This document shows, in pieces, positions 42,600-55,177 of a stretch of DNA of 64,000 nt. Positions within the stretch are counted from its first letter, which is position 1; each line of letters starts with the position of its first letter. The notes under the pieces were generated by a model. The model had not been told where the DNA came from and ran no database searches. It worked only from the letters and a program-made list of their open reading frames with translations. The stretch is from Trematomus loennbergii. Lineage: Eukaryota > Chordata > Actinopteri > Perciformes > Nototheniidae. A program made the translations under genes and the position numbers. The DNA lies in contig JAAOOA010000184.1 of the NCBI GenBank assembly GCA_012861695.1, positions 186,001 through 250,000 on the forward strand, written 5' to 3'.

Positions 42600-43570
42600 C
42601 AAATAAGGGCAAAGAGGCGGAGCCGAGGCGGGACCTGCTGCCTCGAGCTGGAAGTAACAGAGCTAGCTCAAGCTACCAAGCTAAGCTAACATGCTCCCCA
42701 TCTGCACACTGCCGTCGCATTTACGTTTCTAAGGTAAGCGGACATGAGACTATTCAGCAAAACTATAAATAATAATCTAAGTTGAGTTTTTAGCATAATA
42801 CTTCAGAATCTTAAAATCCCTTAACGTTTGTATGCAATGTGCTAAATGCAACACTGGAATCAAGCAAATATTAATATGTTTGCATGACATTAGTTATTTA
42901 TATTTTGCCATCACTTAATTATACGTTTAATACATTTAAGTTAAGCTAAGGTGCATGTGATGATAGCTAGTTAGTGCTCTTACCTGTGAGGCCTCCTCCA
43001 AACAGCATTATAACCAGACTGTATCATTAAAACTATAAGTACCAGTTCTAGATCCTTGACTTTAGACAAACAATTCAAAAGACAAAATGTATTTAAAGAC
43101 CAATCTTTATTTGAAGGTGCCTCTTAACCTGAGATATTAGTTATACAGTAATAGTATTGACAATCTAAAAAAACTGAGCAACTCAACAGTCAACTTTATA
43201 TTTCTTATTGTCTAAAGCATTTATTATTTTCATTTTTCCCCTCTCATATTCAGTGTGGATGGATTGAGACAGCGTGGTGTCCAGAGAGCTGCAGAGACTT
43301 CAGGGAGAAACCTCCGTGTGATGGACGTCCTGTCTGTTGGTTTGGAGAGGACTGAGGGTCTTTCCTCAGCGAGGAGGACCAGGCCTGATGGAGGAGCCCA
43401 TGCTGCATAGCTGATACCACTGCACAGGCCTTGTCTGTCACTTTATTTGACTAAATGTGTTTACTTATACATTTAATAGGTTTACACCTTCTGTCCATAT
43501 GTGCTTTTTATTTAAAACATGTTTGATTAACTTTTGGTTCACATTTCAATAAATTGAATTTGTATTTGCA
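42600..43570 (+). ncRNA. Possible two-exon non-coding transcript unit (plus strand)
   Basis: A donor CTAAG|GTAAGC lies at 42,733/42,734. A pyrimidine-rich acceptor CCCCTCTCATATTCAG ends at 43,253, and a polyadenylation signal AATAAA is at 43,548. The second exon (43,254 onward) has no long plus-strand frame. The 5' end is not defined; the start given is approximate. No homology is recognised. This is inferred from splice-site and poly(A) spacing only. Confidence 0.3.
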
Positions 43571-43634
43571 CTCCTTTTGTCCATTATTCTTACTGAAAAT
43601 GTTAGATTACACATTCACATCTGACTGAAGATTG

Positions 43635-45470
43635 GCCCCATTTATTTGCGTTGCAAACTCTGCGGTACAAGGTACATGTTGTGAAGCTCATAAAGTGAGG
43701 CAAATAGAAATAATCAGCTGATGGAGTGTAGATGTGGAAATAGGTGCATTCGATCAGCTGACTGTGTTTTCACAATAAAAGTAGTTTCTTAGTGAATGTC
43801 CTGTACTGGTCTTAACATCTCATAACATCAGCTTTTAATTTTCCTCTTGGATGTTCTTCTTGACCCTCAGAGAAGGAGAATGTTGAGTCGTGTCTTTCAG
43901 GCATGTCCTTTCCTAACAAAAATTACAGGAAACATAAAACATATTATTGCAGAACAAGTGTGTTATTTATGAAAGAGGTGTGTTTGTGTTTAGGGGCTGT
44001 AGATATAATTATTTTGTAATTGTAATGTTTTTTTTTATTTCAACAGTGAGCTACAAAGACAATCAGATTATGAATGAACAGTATGAAATTCATCAACATT
44101 GAAATATTTTATTATCAAAATAATATTTAACTGTTATCAAAACTTAGTGCAACTGTAGAAGCTTGCTCTGTTGTCTCACTGAAAGAATAACTTTTACCAC
44201 GTTTTTACAGACAATATTGAGAGATAAATAGCAGTTGTCACTATGCGTTAAATATCTTTGCCTTCAATACCTTAAATTAGAAAGCTGACAGTCATATTGC
44301 TTGTTAACATCTAAATGCATAAAAAACCCTCAACTTCACTGATGTGTAGGTGATCTAGTATTTAGTATTGTTTAATGGAATGTATATCAGTGTATTAAAG
44401 TCAATACTTCATTTATTTAAACCAATATCTTTCTTGATTCTTTGTACAGTATGAAAAAAGAGTATTTGTACCTGTGCTGAAGTTCACTGCTGTGAGGAGT
44501 CCAGTTCTGTCTCTCACTCTCTGGTCCAGCCTGTCTGCATCACCTGGACACTTTAAACAAACAGATATATATGTAAAGAACCATGTGTACAAACAATATA
44601 ACTTATTATCTTCTGTTGAACATGTTGGATTGTGTATTGTCCGAGTCAGGGTCCTTTTTATTTTACTGTAACTTTGGAAGTTGTGTTACCAATGCTTACT
44701 GTTTATTTGATACCAATTTGGTAATGCAATTAATAAAAACAACAAGGTTTGGGTTCGTTCTTCAGATGACTGTGATGTTAACGTGTAAGCTCAATAATGA
44801 ACTCCAGCTCAACCAACCATATTGTAATATCTAAGTAATCATCTTGAAATATGACATTAATAATTGTAATATACACACATCTTATTGTGAGGTTGATTTC
44901 ACATACACTACTTCGACGTTAGCTTGTCTACATACTTGAGCATAGCCAATTTAAATTAACCTTAGCGATGCATACAGTTCCTACCTACATAATAAAATAT
45001 CTCTCTAAGTTACAAGGATGACCTTATTTTATCAACCTCAAACAGAAGCCTTTTGTTCTACAGTATTATCCCACTTAACGCTTAACACTTGTCTATTTCG
45101 TTTTAACCTTTATATACAGTCTATGGTTTTAAGTTAACTTGGAGGCTACGATTAGCATCGTTAGCACCGATGTAGCTACCACTCGCTTACACGCTAACCC
45201 AAGCCTTAACATTCATTACGTAGCTGATTAAAATCATAAACACATAAAGTACTCGAATTTCACTTACCGCAAAACGGCATTCATGCACCGTCTGTTTTAA
45301 CCGCAGAGCGAGTCACAATAGTCCGATATATAAGCATGAAGAACAAACAAACACGGCCGGGGTCAAGTTGTGTTCCCTGGATGAACTGAGCAGGCAGAGT
45401 CCCTGTAGCTTCACGGAGACGGAGCAGCTAGCAGAGAGACAAGAAGCTAACAGCAGCAGTCACTTGACAG
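43635..45470 (-). ncRNA. Possible three-exon non-coding transcript unit (minus strand)
   Basis: Minus-strand signals: donor ...GCGGTAAGTG with exon end at 45,268; an 80-bp exon at 44,472-44,550 with acceptor GTTTAAAG and donor CACAG|GTACAA; acceptor TTTTTGTTAG before 43,912; and AATAAA at about 43,640-43,645 (minus). It converges on the plus-strand unit. No coding frame is apparent. This is inference from sequence signals alone. Confidence 0.3.
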
Positions 45471-45934
45471 AGCTGTCACTCAATGTGACCACGCCCTAAT
45501 TTATGCAAAAACTTTAAGACCTAATATAAATAAAAGGGTCATGTTAGAAAACAATTCACTCACAGATTCATAATCATGAAGGTGGAATCTAACTATATAC
45601 ATAATAAATTTATTGCATCCAGGGCTAGAAACGTTTTTTTTCTGCTGTGAAATTGGGCATTTTAACATGGGGGTCTATGGAAATTGCTCCTTTCTGCAGT
45701 CATCGCCTATCGGCCAATATATGAACTGCAGTTTGTGGCACTTCCGTATTGGCGTCCCGGCTCTTCCCCAGAGTTTGCCGCTTGGTACGTACTCAGAGCC
45801 ATACTGAATTACCGAGTTGATAACCAGCGTCGTAGGACCGCTTAGCGGGATCCCGTTTGTTCGGGTTAGTTAAGCCAGATAACGCAAACATACAGTATCC
45901 AGGGTATATTGAACTGGCTTCAGAGTACAGGCCT

Positions 45935-46165
45935 CTGGAAAACGACTAATCAAATAATGAATTACAAATGACTGACATTATTTAAGTTTGATTGCATTAC
46001 TATCAAATGTAAGCATATACTACTTGCTGACTACCAAATGTAAGCATATAATACTGACATGTGTTAGTTAAGCAATGTGTCAATAATTTTAAGTTAAGTA
46101 GCTTTACATTATCAAGTTTTAGTCATGCATGATGGGAAAGAGAAGGATCTTTTAATGTGCCGCGG
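45935..46165. other. Short AT-rich interval
   Basis: Contains a short direct repeat, CTACCAAATGTAAGCATATA, at about 46,012-46,060 and 45,984-46,030 (near copies). Nothing coding. Confidence 0.4.
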
Positions 46166-46174
46166 CCGCGTTTC

Positions 46175-46311
46175 CAGCTCGCAATTTCTCAGTCGGACGC
46201 AACCCCACTTTGAACACCGGACTTGCACCTGACTTGCACCCTTCCACCGCGCTGTCTACGCTTCCAAAGGAGGGAGAGGAGGGTGACGGCTGCCTTATCT
46301 ACTGAATCTGG
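46175..46311 (+). other. Putative non-coding first exon, copy a
   Basis: A GC-richer block (AACCCCACTTTGAACACCGG ... GGGAGAGGAGGGTGACGGC ... CTGAATCTG) ends in a donor GTGAGTGCC followed by ATTTAGCTAACA. A diverged second copy lies 620 bp downstream with the same ending. The layout suggests alternative 5' untranslated exons ahead of the SAMD3-like exons at 48-50 kb. Confidence 0.4.
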
Positions 46312-46802
46312 TGAGTGCCATTTAGCTAACACGGCTTGGTTGAATTCTCGTACTTTTGGGTGTCACAGCCACAGGAAGTATCAACTGGCGGGAACACGGT
46401 GTGGGCTTCTCTCGCATTGTTTAAGTACTTGTTAGAGGAAAATAAAATGTTAACAGATTATGACAGTTACAGGTAAACTCGATCAATGCTACCGTTTATT
46501 TTCTGAATTACAGTTCCATTCGTTGGTGCGCCGTGGAACGGACTTTTTATTTTGGCGGAAGCATTACGATCGTTTTTAAGTCAATGAAATAATTTTAAAA
46601 TCGATATTATGAATAATTTGTTATTTTTTAGTACGTAGCCGTGTAATAAGCGGTATAATGTGCTGCTTTTACTGAGCGATAGTAGGCGACGAGTTGCAGA
46701 TAGTTTTAAACAGATAGTGCTGTACTTTTTTCACTTGTTCGTGTACACTGAAAGACGTAGATATTTTGTTTTTCACCCAGTTGCTGTTTTTGTCAGCTTT
46801 CT

Positions 46803-46930
46803 TTTAGTCGTGTGAGTCGGACACCACCCACATTGAACGCTGGACGCTAGAACCGTGCCACGGGCTGTCTCAGGCTTCCATCATAGGGAGAGGAGGGTGG
46901 CGCTTGGACGGCTGCTTTGTGCTACATCTG
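46803..46930 (+). other. Putative non-coding first exon, copy b
   Basis: Diverged duplicate of 46,175-46,311 (CATTGAACGCTGGACG; GGGAGAGGAGGGTGGCGC; TGTGCTACATCTG) also ending in a donor, GTGAGACGCC, followed by ATTTAGCTAACA. Confidence 0.4.
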
Positions 46931-47000
46931 GTGAGACGCCATTTAGCTAACATTAGCGACCACATTACGTTTTCAGATGTTGTTGATTAACGTCCCTTAA

Positions 47001-47180
47001 AGGTGGGGTATGTAATTTATTTCAGAAACACTTATTGTTATATTCCATGGAATGCTCTTAACATCCCGATAGCAATGCATATGAAATGCTTTGACAATAA
47101 ATACATACAAAATGTTCATCTGTGGAAGCCGTAGCACTGTAAAAAGCACGACCAATCATTTTAGCCGGCCCGGCTAAAAA
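47001..47180. mobile_element. Partial TTAA-flanked MITE (AGGTGGG termini)
   Basis: Begins after TTAA (46997-47000) with AGGTGGGGTATGTAATTT and matches the interior of 37,168-37,370, including GGAATGCTCTTAACATCCCG and AAAAGCACGACCAATCATTT. The right terminal repeat is absent. Confidence 0.75.
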
Positions 47181-48064
47181 AAAAAAGAGTCCGCTCACCA
47201 TGCACTTTGGGTCGGCCTTGGTCAAGCCCTTTTGAACCCCCCATCCTGGTTCTCGTAAAAGTTGACTTAGCCATTTTTCGCTCAAATGACACCATGGAGG
47301 AATGTAACGGGAGTTGACAGGGACTCTGCCCACCTCACGAGTGCCTACTTTTTTTCACTTTTCCCCCTATTTTCCCCGGTTTTATTAATTTGTCTTTTTA
47401 TGGCTATTTCACCCGGTTCCTTCTACCGGGGACATAGCCCGGTCTCGGGTGTCCCCCCACGGCCTGTGTCCAGCCGTTCCCCCCCCCCCCCACTCATCCA
47501 TATATTAACGGATTTTGACAATTCTTGTTGCATTTTTCTCCTCTCCTCTCACTGATCGAATGGCAAACGCGACCCACCATCGGAGGGCCTCCACCGGCCC
47601 GGCCTAGTGCCGGTGCTCTGGCGGTCGGTTCCTCCGAACTGCAGGTTCGACTCTGATGGCCGGGAAGGTGTGCTGCGTTGGGGTGGGGGACTTCCCCCAC
47701 TCTGCGTGTCTCTTCCTTCCCGGGCCGGCCGATATGAAGTGTGACCAAGACGCACCGTCTGACTCAGGGGTCCCACCACGGGTCCCCACCTCCGCCGCGG
47801 TGCACCCGGCAAACACGGTTGTTTCTCAAACCCTCCACTGTTGTCTAGCTGGTGTAACTAAAATAGAAGATGTCGTTATTTATATAATATAATAAGTGTC
47901 AGTGAGATTTTATTTTGTATTAGCGTGCAAAAGTTCCTGTTCGGAAAGTGGTGCTGTACTGAGAGTAAACAATACAAGGTGTCCCTATTTTTATATACAT
48001 GTAATAAGTGTCAGTGCGATTTTATTTGACAGTTTTACATGGTTTGTTCTCTTTTGTGTTTCAG
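47181..48064. other. Intronic or unassigned stretch
   Basis: A GC-rich part (47,270-47,840) contains a C run at about 47,479-47,491. Further right, ATAAGTGTCAGTG.GATTTTAT occurs twice (about 47,891 and 48,004). No exon could be identified; the residue segment expected upstream of the 48,065 exon was not found here. Confidence 0.35.
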
Positions 48065-48217
48065 GTTTATTGCGAGTTCAACAGAGTGGTGGGGAAAAAT
48101 CTCAAGGACAACTTCTTGGATGCACTTGACCGTTTCTCTCCGAGCCTGATGGACCTCTTTAGGAAGAAGAAGGGTGTCACTGGCCAATTTCTGTCCGAGC
48201 TTTTACATCAAACAAAG
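48065..48217 (+). CDS. SAMD3-like exon (intact, phase 0)
   Basis: Preceded by a strong acceptor (CTCTTTTGTGTTTCAG, ending 48,064) and followed by donor GTGGGT at 48,218. The 153-bp exon reads 51 codons without a stop: VYCEFNRVVGKNLKDNFLDA, LDRFSPSLMDLFRKKKG, VTGQFLSELLHQTK. The EF.R......F...LD..S..LM.LF.KK.G pattern matches the exon after the RWPALF motif in the teleost SAMD3-like family, as does 33,622-33,768 on the other strand. Both splice junctions are phase 0 and compatible with the next exon at 50,194. It may belong to an active gene whose upstream exons lie outside what I can recognise. Confidence 0.65.
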
Positions 48218-48809
48218 GTGGGTTTACTTAACATCTGTCTACCCAATCTCTTTCCTCTCTCCTTGTTCCTCTTATGTCCCTTTGACTTCCTTCTCCTCTC
48301 TCATTTGCTGTTCTCTGTCTTCTCCTCTTGTCCTGTCAATTTAATTTCATGTGTCATTGTTTCCTCTTTTCCCTTGTTCATTTAGCTTTGCTCTCTTGTT
48401 TTGTCTCCTATTCTATTCTTTGGTCAAGAAGAAGTTATGGAGTTCTGTTGTCTCCCTTTTCTATTCTCTCCTATCATGTCATCTCCTTTTGTCCTCTCCT
48501 TTACTTTCAAGTATATTTGCAATAAAGTAATTGTGTAGAGTTTGTAGAATGTATTAGATGAATATATCAGGGTTGCCAACTTTGGGTACCTGGCTGGAGT
48601 GAGATTTTGATATCATGGGTTTAATTCGGTTTAATTACACATATGCGCACGAAATGACTGCTCTCGTGTCAGCAGAGGGACCTTAGCATATATATAGGAT
48701 ATATATACAATATATACAAATACACAATAATGGACACAGACTATAAAGGGCACACAGTTTCATTCACTAATGAAAGTCAAACATGTTTGTTTCCACTGTT
48801 TTATTGTGT

Positions 48810-49070
48810 GCCTGTCGCGATAAGCAATTAATTGACTTATCGTACGATAAATAAAAATGAACTCGATAACTTTTCTGACCTCGATAAATTGCCATTTACA
48901 TGAGGATGTGACTAGCAGTTTGAAAGGATGTACTTGAATTATTATTATATATTATCATTATGTCAGTGGTCTAAAATGGTCATACAACGGTGCCGACAAT
49001 ATTATCGTTTATCGCAATAATTTCCGGGAAAATGTATCCAACAAAATTAATTATCGTGAGAGGCCTATAC
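48810..49070. mobile_element. MITE (CCTGTCGCGATAA family), uninterrupted copy
   Basis: Termini GCCTGTCGCGATAAGCAATT and AATTAATTATCGTGAGAGGC are imperfect inverted repeats. The interior (CGATAA-rich) matches the split copy at 28,782-28,882 plus 33,593-33,619 that hosts the BEL element. It lies in the intron between the two SAMD3-like exons. Confidence 0.75.
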
Positions 49071-50193
49071 ATGAAACACACACACAAACAAATCTACAGA
49101 CTTACTCCAAACTGCCAAATATATTAATTAACACACTCTCACTCTCATATACTCTTTGACTCTTTTGGCCTAGTAGATCAATAAGCAGCAGACTTTTACT
49201 TTTTTATCATTTCTACTGGATCTTAGATCTGCGCATGCGCAATACGGGTCGGCAGTTGCGGCTCCAGAGTATTTTTGTTGCGTAATCTATGTTAGGGCTA
49301 ACCCATACAGTGGTGGGGCTCAAGTCAGTATTTGCAATGTAATACATACACGCTCCCCCCGACAGTGAAACGCCACGCGTGAGGTTTAGATTATTTCCCT
49401 GTCTCAATCCAAATTGAACTGTATGAAATAAAAAGGCACATTTGTCTTGTAGTAAATAAAAGGGCGACCTGGAGCCAATCCTGCAATTTCCCTTAAGTGA
49501 AAGAGTTGACATGCTGAAAACCCAACCCCTGCAAGGGGTCTGGGGGGATGCTCCCCCAGGAGATTTTTTTAAATACTAACATACAATACACATTCTGGTA
49601 CTCTCTTGAGAAGAAAAATAAATAAATCTATTACTACATGACATGTTTAAAAAAATGAATGGCATTTTAGTTTTGTGTTACTTTGTTCTGAAAGCTGAAC
49701 CTGCTGCTCCTCACAGAGAGAAGAGGGAAGAGGCTGTGTGAATTACTTTACATTGTGGATAAGGGTGGATAGCCCCCATTGTTCTGTGTGTCAAAATGAA
49801 AGACAGCCCACACACCTATCCATCATCAAACCGTGGGGTCTTATTTCATTACGTGTTGATTTCAATCAACACGTAATGTTGTATCGATGTATAGAGATGT
49901 ACTACCGCAAAAGTATTCTCCGTCGGGACTTCCTGCAACAACACCACGCCGTTATCGTGATTCTGATTGGCCAGAAGACATTATCAAAGATGTTCTATTG
50001 AGAAGACGATCACTACGTGACAAAAGTTTTCAAAACCGTTTCTAGTCTTCGGTATTCTTGTTTTTGGCGTGAGAATAGTTTGAGCAGCGTGAGAGCGTGA
50101 GATTGAGAGTGAAAGCGTGTGTCACACGCCAGATGCGTGAGAGTTGGCAACCCTGATATATGACCATTCTTTGTTATCTCCACTATATTCCAG
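49071..50193 (+). other. Intron sequence between SAMD3-like exons
   Basis: No additional exon was recognised. A small inverted motif, CGTGTTGATTTCAATCAACACG, spans 49,852-49,873. The end of the intron is a branch/pyrimidine region leading to acceptor ACTATATTCCAG at 50,193. Confidence 0.4.
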
Positions 50194-50286
50194 ACCACTG
50201 AGCCAACAGACATCAGATGCCTTTGTGTTCGGGGACTGCCAATCATCTTGGGGCATGAGCCTTCTGCCTTCTTCAAGACCTGCACC
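50194..50286 (+). CDS. SAMD3-like exon (intact, phase 0)
   Basis: Acceptor TATATTCCAG ends at 50,193 and donor GTAAGT begins at 50,287. The 93-bp exon reads 31 codons: TTEPTDIRCLCVRGLPIILG then HEPSAFFKTCT, no stops. The RGLP..LGE..S.FFKTC pattern is the next conserved segment of the same family. Joined phase 0 to phase 0 with 48,065-48,217, it supports a spliced transcript. No downstream exon (usually carrying a long hydrophobic C-terminal segment) was found before 64 kb. Confidence 0.65.
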
Positions 50287-50300
50287 GTAAGTTACTTTAA

Positions 50301-50420
50301 CCCTTGTGTTATGTTCACATTTTGCACCCTAATGTTCGGGTCAAATTGACCCGGGACATTATTCAGGGTTTACAAAAAATAAGGAACTAAATTTAACTTA
50401 CACAATTCCTTATATATATG
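50301..50420 (+). mobile_element. Left end of a TTAA-type repeat (CCCTTGTGTTATG)
   Basis: Begins immediately after TTAA (50297-50300) with CCCTTGTGTTATGTTC and includes GGGTCAAATTGACCCGGGAC. From memory this is a common teleost TTAA-type terminus. The right end was not found. It starts 14 bp after the exon's splice donor. Confidence 0.5.
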
Positions 50421-50568
50421 TCTTTAACTAATTCACCAACAATATAAATGAAATATGATGCGTGCAGGTGCGAGGGGGACAGTGCGAGAAAATGTAAAAT
50501 GTTTATACATTTCTGGAAGATCTAAAATGTTTATAATGTTCTGGAATAGGGTAAAGATCAAGGGAAAC

Positions 50569-51869
<1,301 letters not shown>

Positions 51870-51877
51870 ATCTAAAT

Positions 51878-53424
51878 CAGGGCTCTCCAACACGTCGATC
51901 GCGAGCTACCGGTAGCTCGCGGGCAGCTTTTCAGTAGCTCGCCGCTCGATTATCGATTATAGCGTATGGTTGCTTATTGATTTTTCGGCCGCGGCTGGAC
52001 AATAACGTTTTTTTATTTTAGAATTGTTTCTGTCACACGAATATCAAATGGTCGGTGACGCAGAGATCAAGGAACAGACGTGACAGCAGCACAGCGACAA
52101 CACACACGGAGCAGTCTGCTTTCTCCACCAGCACCAGTCCAGAACCAACAGCAGAAGGACCCGCTCTGAATCACTCCGTGTCGCTGCGGCTCAGAGACAC
52201 ACAGGGAGGGATTTGTGTTTTTTGAAAAACACTCGTTATCGTCATGTCAGGTTTTTGGTGGATTTAATCAAGTCTTGGATTGCAGAGTATGAATGTCCTC
52301 TTGCTATTTTCAGTTGATAAATACTTGTGTAAAGTTTGTGAAGGCAGGAGGAAAGCTTCCGCGATCACCGTCTCCTCTCCGTTCCTCCAAACCCCGCCCC
52401 CTCCCTGAAAATAATGAGTGACAGGCTGATAGTGACCCGATAGAAACTTTATTATTCACTTAATCACTGATTGAGATATGATGAAGCTAACTTAATCTCA
52501 TACATTCATGGGATTTATGTAACAGTAAGACAGAGAATGTAAGTGTGCACCCACATGCACTATTTTTGTTTTTATAATGCTGTGTCTGCTGTGTTCAGAC
52601 TCAAGTCCTGTGTGTGATGCCACATTCAAGACATTCAGTGTCTTTTTTTTTTAACAGAAGACCGTAGCTAGAAGCTGCAGCTAGACTGCAGAAGTATTAG
52701 TTTTTTGTTTTTGAGGATGGAACCATTTTTACACACAGATATAGGGAGGCTAGACCTATACAATTGATTTATTATGGTTTATAATTTAATGTCAAGACGA
52801 AGAAAAAGATGGCTGAACAACTGTTCAGTGTCAATCCTGTGGAGATCTCCAAAATAATGTTCAGCTTAAGTCTCAGCAAAACTCACAACATTTCTGGAGC
52901 CTTGTAGACCCAGAAAACTATAAGAACAGCACTGAAAATGTCTGCTTTATTTGGTTCTGTTCTACATACCTTTGTGAAGCAGCTTTTTCTGACATGAATG
53001 TCATGAAATCTAAATACAGAACAATACTGACTGATGAACATTTAAATGACTCTATTAGAGTGAACCGAAGTGGGTCCAGCATACACCTGTATGGTGGACT
53101 GCATGCAGTGCAATTCATCTCACTAACAAAAGAGTGAAATGCTTGTAAGGTGGTGATTAAGGACATTTATGTGAATTTTCAGTGATGTACTTATTATGTG
53201 GGCCATAATAATATGTGAGAAATCTTCGTTTTCTTGGACCTTGATGTGAAGTTAAGATTTTTGATAAGCTTTAGGTATTGCAATTTCACACGTGTACAAA
53301 AGTATAGCTTAATTCAACTGATGAGGGCTATGTGAATAAATGTAAGCGATGTGATGCAAGTAGCTCTTGGCCACTTTCATTTTTTGAAAGTAGCTCTCAG
53401 ATGAAGAAAGGTTGGAGACCCCTG
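51878..53424 (+). mobile_element. hAT transposon, degenerate
   Basis: Inverted ends CAGGGCTCTCCAAC (left) and GTTGGAGACCCCTG (right). A perfect 8-bp duplication ATCTAAAT flanks it (51870-51877 and 53425-53432). Subterminal regions share GTAGCTC motifs. The right half encodes a hAT C-terminal remnant. It is 1,547 bp, far shorter than autonomous hATs, so most of the transposase is lost. Confidence 0.93.
52900..53138 (+). pseudogene. hAT transposase C-terminal dimerisation-domain remnant
   Basis: Plus-strand reading across broken frames gives TYLCEAAFSDMNVMKSKYRT followed by ILTDEHLNDSIRVN. The C..AFS.MN..KSKYR..L.DEHL...LR pattern is the hATC region of ZBED5/SPIN-like transposases. The frame then ends at a stop near 53,138. 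The upstream portion (from about 52,800) contains stops. The catalytic core is absent. Confidence 0.8.
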
Positions 53425-53432
53425 ATCTAAAT

Positions 53433-55170
53433 GATAATTCAACTTGAATAAAATCAGTACACCCTCCCAGACCATTTAGGACTCCAAGGTCAAGTCTTCT
53501 GAGGACTTGCCATTCTATGAATAGTGTAACAATCCCTTATAATTAGGGAACAAGGAGTGTAGCGTGCATGTCAAAATAACCGGGAGTAAAAGAGAGAAGA
53601 AACTGATTGGCAAAATTAGAAGATATAGTTAATTACTCAGAGATGAAGATGGCTCACCAGCCAATTTACAAAGCAGACTAACAACAAACCAAAACAACTT
53701 TCTTATAAAAGAAAGCGACAACAGTAACCAAAGCACTATTCAAAACCTGTTCATGGTTATATTCATCCTGTCCAAATGCCCTTTCACTTTGACCCGCAGC
53801 TTCACTGGAGAACACTACCATTTTAGAGTTACTTAGACTAAGGCCCAATCCCAAACCACGCCCTACACCCTACCCCTACACACTACGCCTCCGTGACAGA
53901 GTGAACTCCGTGGAGTGACACTCGCAGCTCAACGAGGCTCCCTCCCTCAGGTGGAGGGAGTAAATACAGCGGCAAGCTTTGGGACAAACTCCCCTCTCTC
54001 CGGCAGAAACAGGAAATGCCGTAACTGTATGTAACAACGGTTTCAAATCAGCATCTCTTAGACAAAAGATTAAAATTAATAACTAAAATAAAACTCCAAA
54101 CATCTTTAAAGTAAGCTCTTTTAGTTTTAAACCTGATGTTTAGTCTGTACATATACACAACTTTATAATAAAATGCACACATTTACCTTTTTCTAGACTA
54201 AACACAGGTATGATCCTAAGTTAAAAAATATGAGATTATCATGAGGTTGTTAACATCGCAATTTATCAGTGGATGTTTGCTGGAACTACTTGTAAACAGC
54301 TTGTTTCCTGACGGACACTGTTAGAAATTAAAATCAATGTTTAAGGACGTAATTTAGTTTAAACATACCATAAGCTTATAACTGTTTTATTCTGAAAATA
54401 TTTCCGGTTAGCATTTGCTTGTGGCTAAAGTTGTTGCTAAAGTTTATTTTGAAAAGCTTTACTCGAAGGAGCCTCCGGATATCAACAGTGACGGTCACTT
54501 CCGGTTATACGTTAACAACGATTACAGCCGTTAAAATGCATTAAATAAAAAGTAATGAAAGAGTGTATGAAGAGAAAAGGCGTGTGGAGTTATACAATGA
54601 CCACACAATGTCTAAATCCTCTGTTTTACACGATATCGGACATACAGATGTAGCACTCCAGATAGGACTCCAATGGGTGTGTCCCAACCAAAAACCCAGC
54701 GGATCCCAGTGGCTGGGGGCGTTGCCAAATTGCTAGAGGGCGTTGCCACATTTTTCCCCATTTGTTCAATTACAGGATTTAACCATGAGATGGCGCTTCA
54801 TTCACAAATACACACAGACAACTTGGTGTTGTAGAACTTAGTCTGTTTGCAATGTTGCAGCTCTGCAGTTGTGTTTGCTGAATACTGTAGCATTTAATCA
54901 CTTATTTGTTATGGTTTTCACAAGCTGCTATAACGAAAAAACATCAATATTTTAGATCAAATAAGTATATATAATCTTATTATCTTAATTGTAATTCAAT
55001 AATATATAGTCTTTATATATTAAATAATCATAATAATGTAAATGTTTACACTTCTTTATTTTTTATGCTTATACTTTTACCTTTACAATAGTTTGCTTTA
55101 TGCAGTATTTTTTTTGTAATATTGTTGTGGTGTTTTTACACAGTACAGTAGATCGAAGTAAATCAACTTA
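53433..55170. other. AT-rich stretch, no gene recognised
   Basis: A segment at about 53,842-53,885 (CCCAATCCCAAACCACGCCC, TACACCCTACCCCTACACAC) resembles a transposon terminus I recall from fish, but no matching right end was verified. Otherwise AT-rich, no coding. Confidence 0.35.
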
Positions 55171-55177
55171 TACATTA

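Larger units (their letters stand above)
42463..45788. mobile_element. Large repeat with CATAGACTGTATATAA end; possible hAT-type element or composite
   Basis: The left end begins CATAGACTGTATATAAATGG. An inverted match TTTATATACAGTCTATGG lies at 45,109-45,126, but homology to TIR transposon copy 1 only resumes at about 45,800. GTACGCAC (42455-42462) on the left and GTACGTAC (45789-45796) on the right could be an 8-bp duplication with one mismatch. Boundaries are therefore tentative. The left 240 bp and right 650 bp contain blocks I recall from an abundant fish repeat (GTGACGTCACCCATAGG; GGGGTCTATGGAAATTGCTC). No transposase is visible. It contains the spliced-looking units described separately. 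Confidence 0.5.
39640..45934. mobile_element. TIR DNA transposon, copy 2, interrupted by at least three insertions
   Basis: Segments homologous to copy 1 (3543-4603) occur in order: 39,648-39,790 matches 3,998-4,110 (CATTCATATCATATCACATC, CAGCTT.TTGAGC); 42,100-42,462 matches 4,130-4,450 (TCAAAGTCAGATC, GTGACGCTCTGC, GATTGGTC); and 45,800-45,934 matches 4,480-4,603, ending in the TIR TACAGGCCT. Between them lie a LINE tail, a TTAA element carrying solo LTR B, and the 42,463-45,788 element. The left TIR was not found, so the 5' end is lost. Confidence 0.75.

Noticed and set aside
47286..47892. GC-rich frames on both strands as a possible gene
   Set aside because: Frames overlap on both strands with no motif; low-complexity C/G and proline/arginine composition explains their length.
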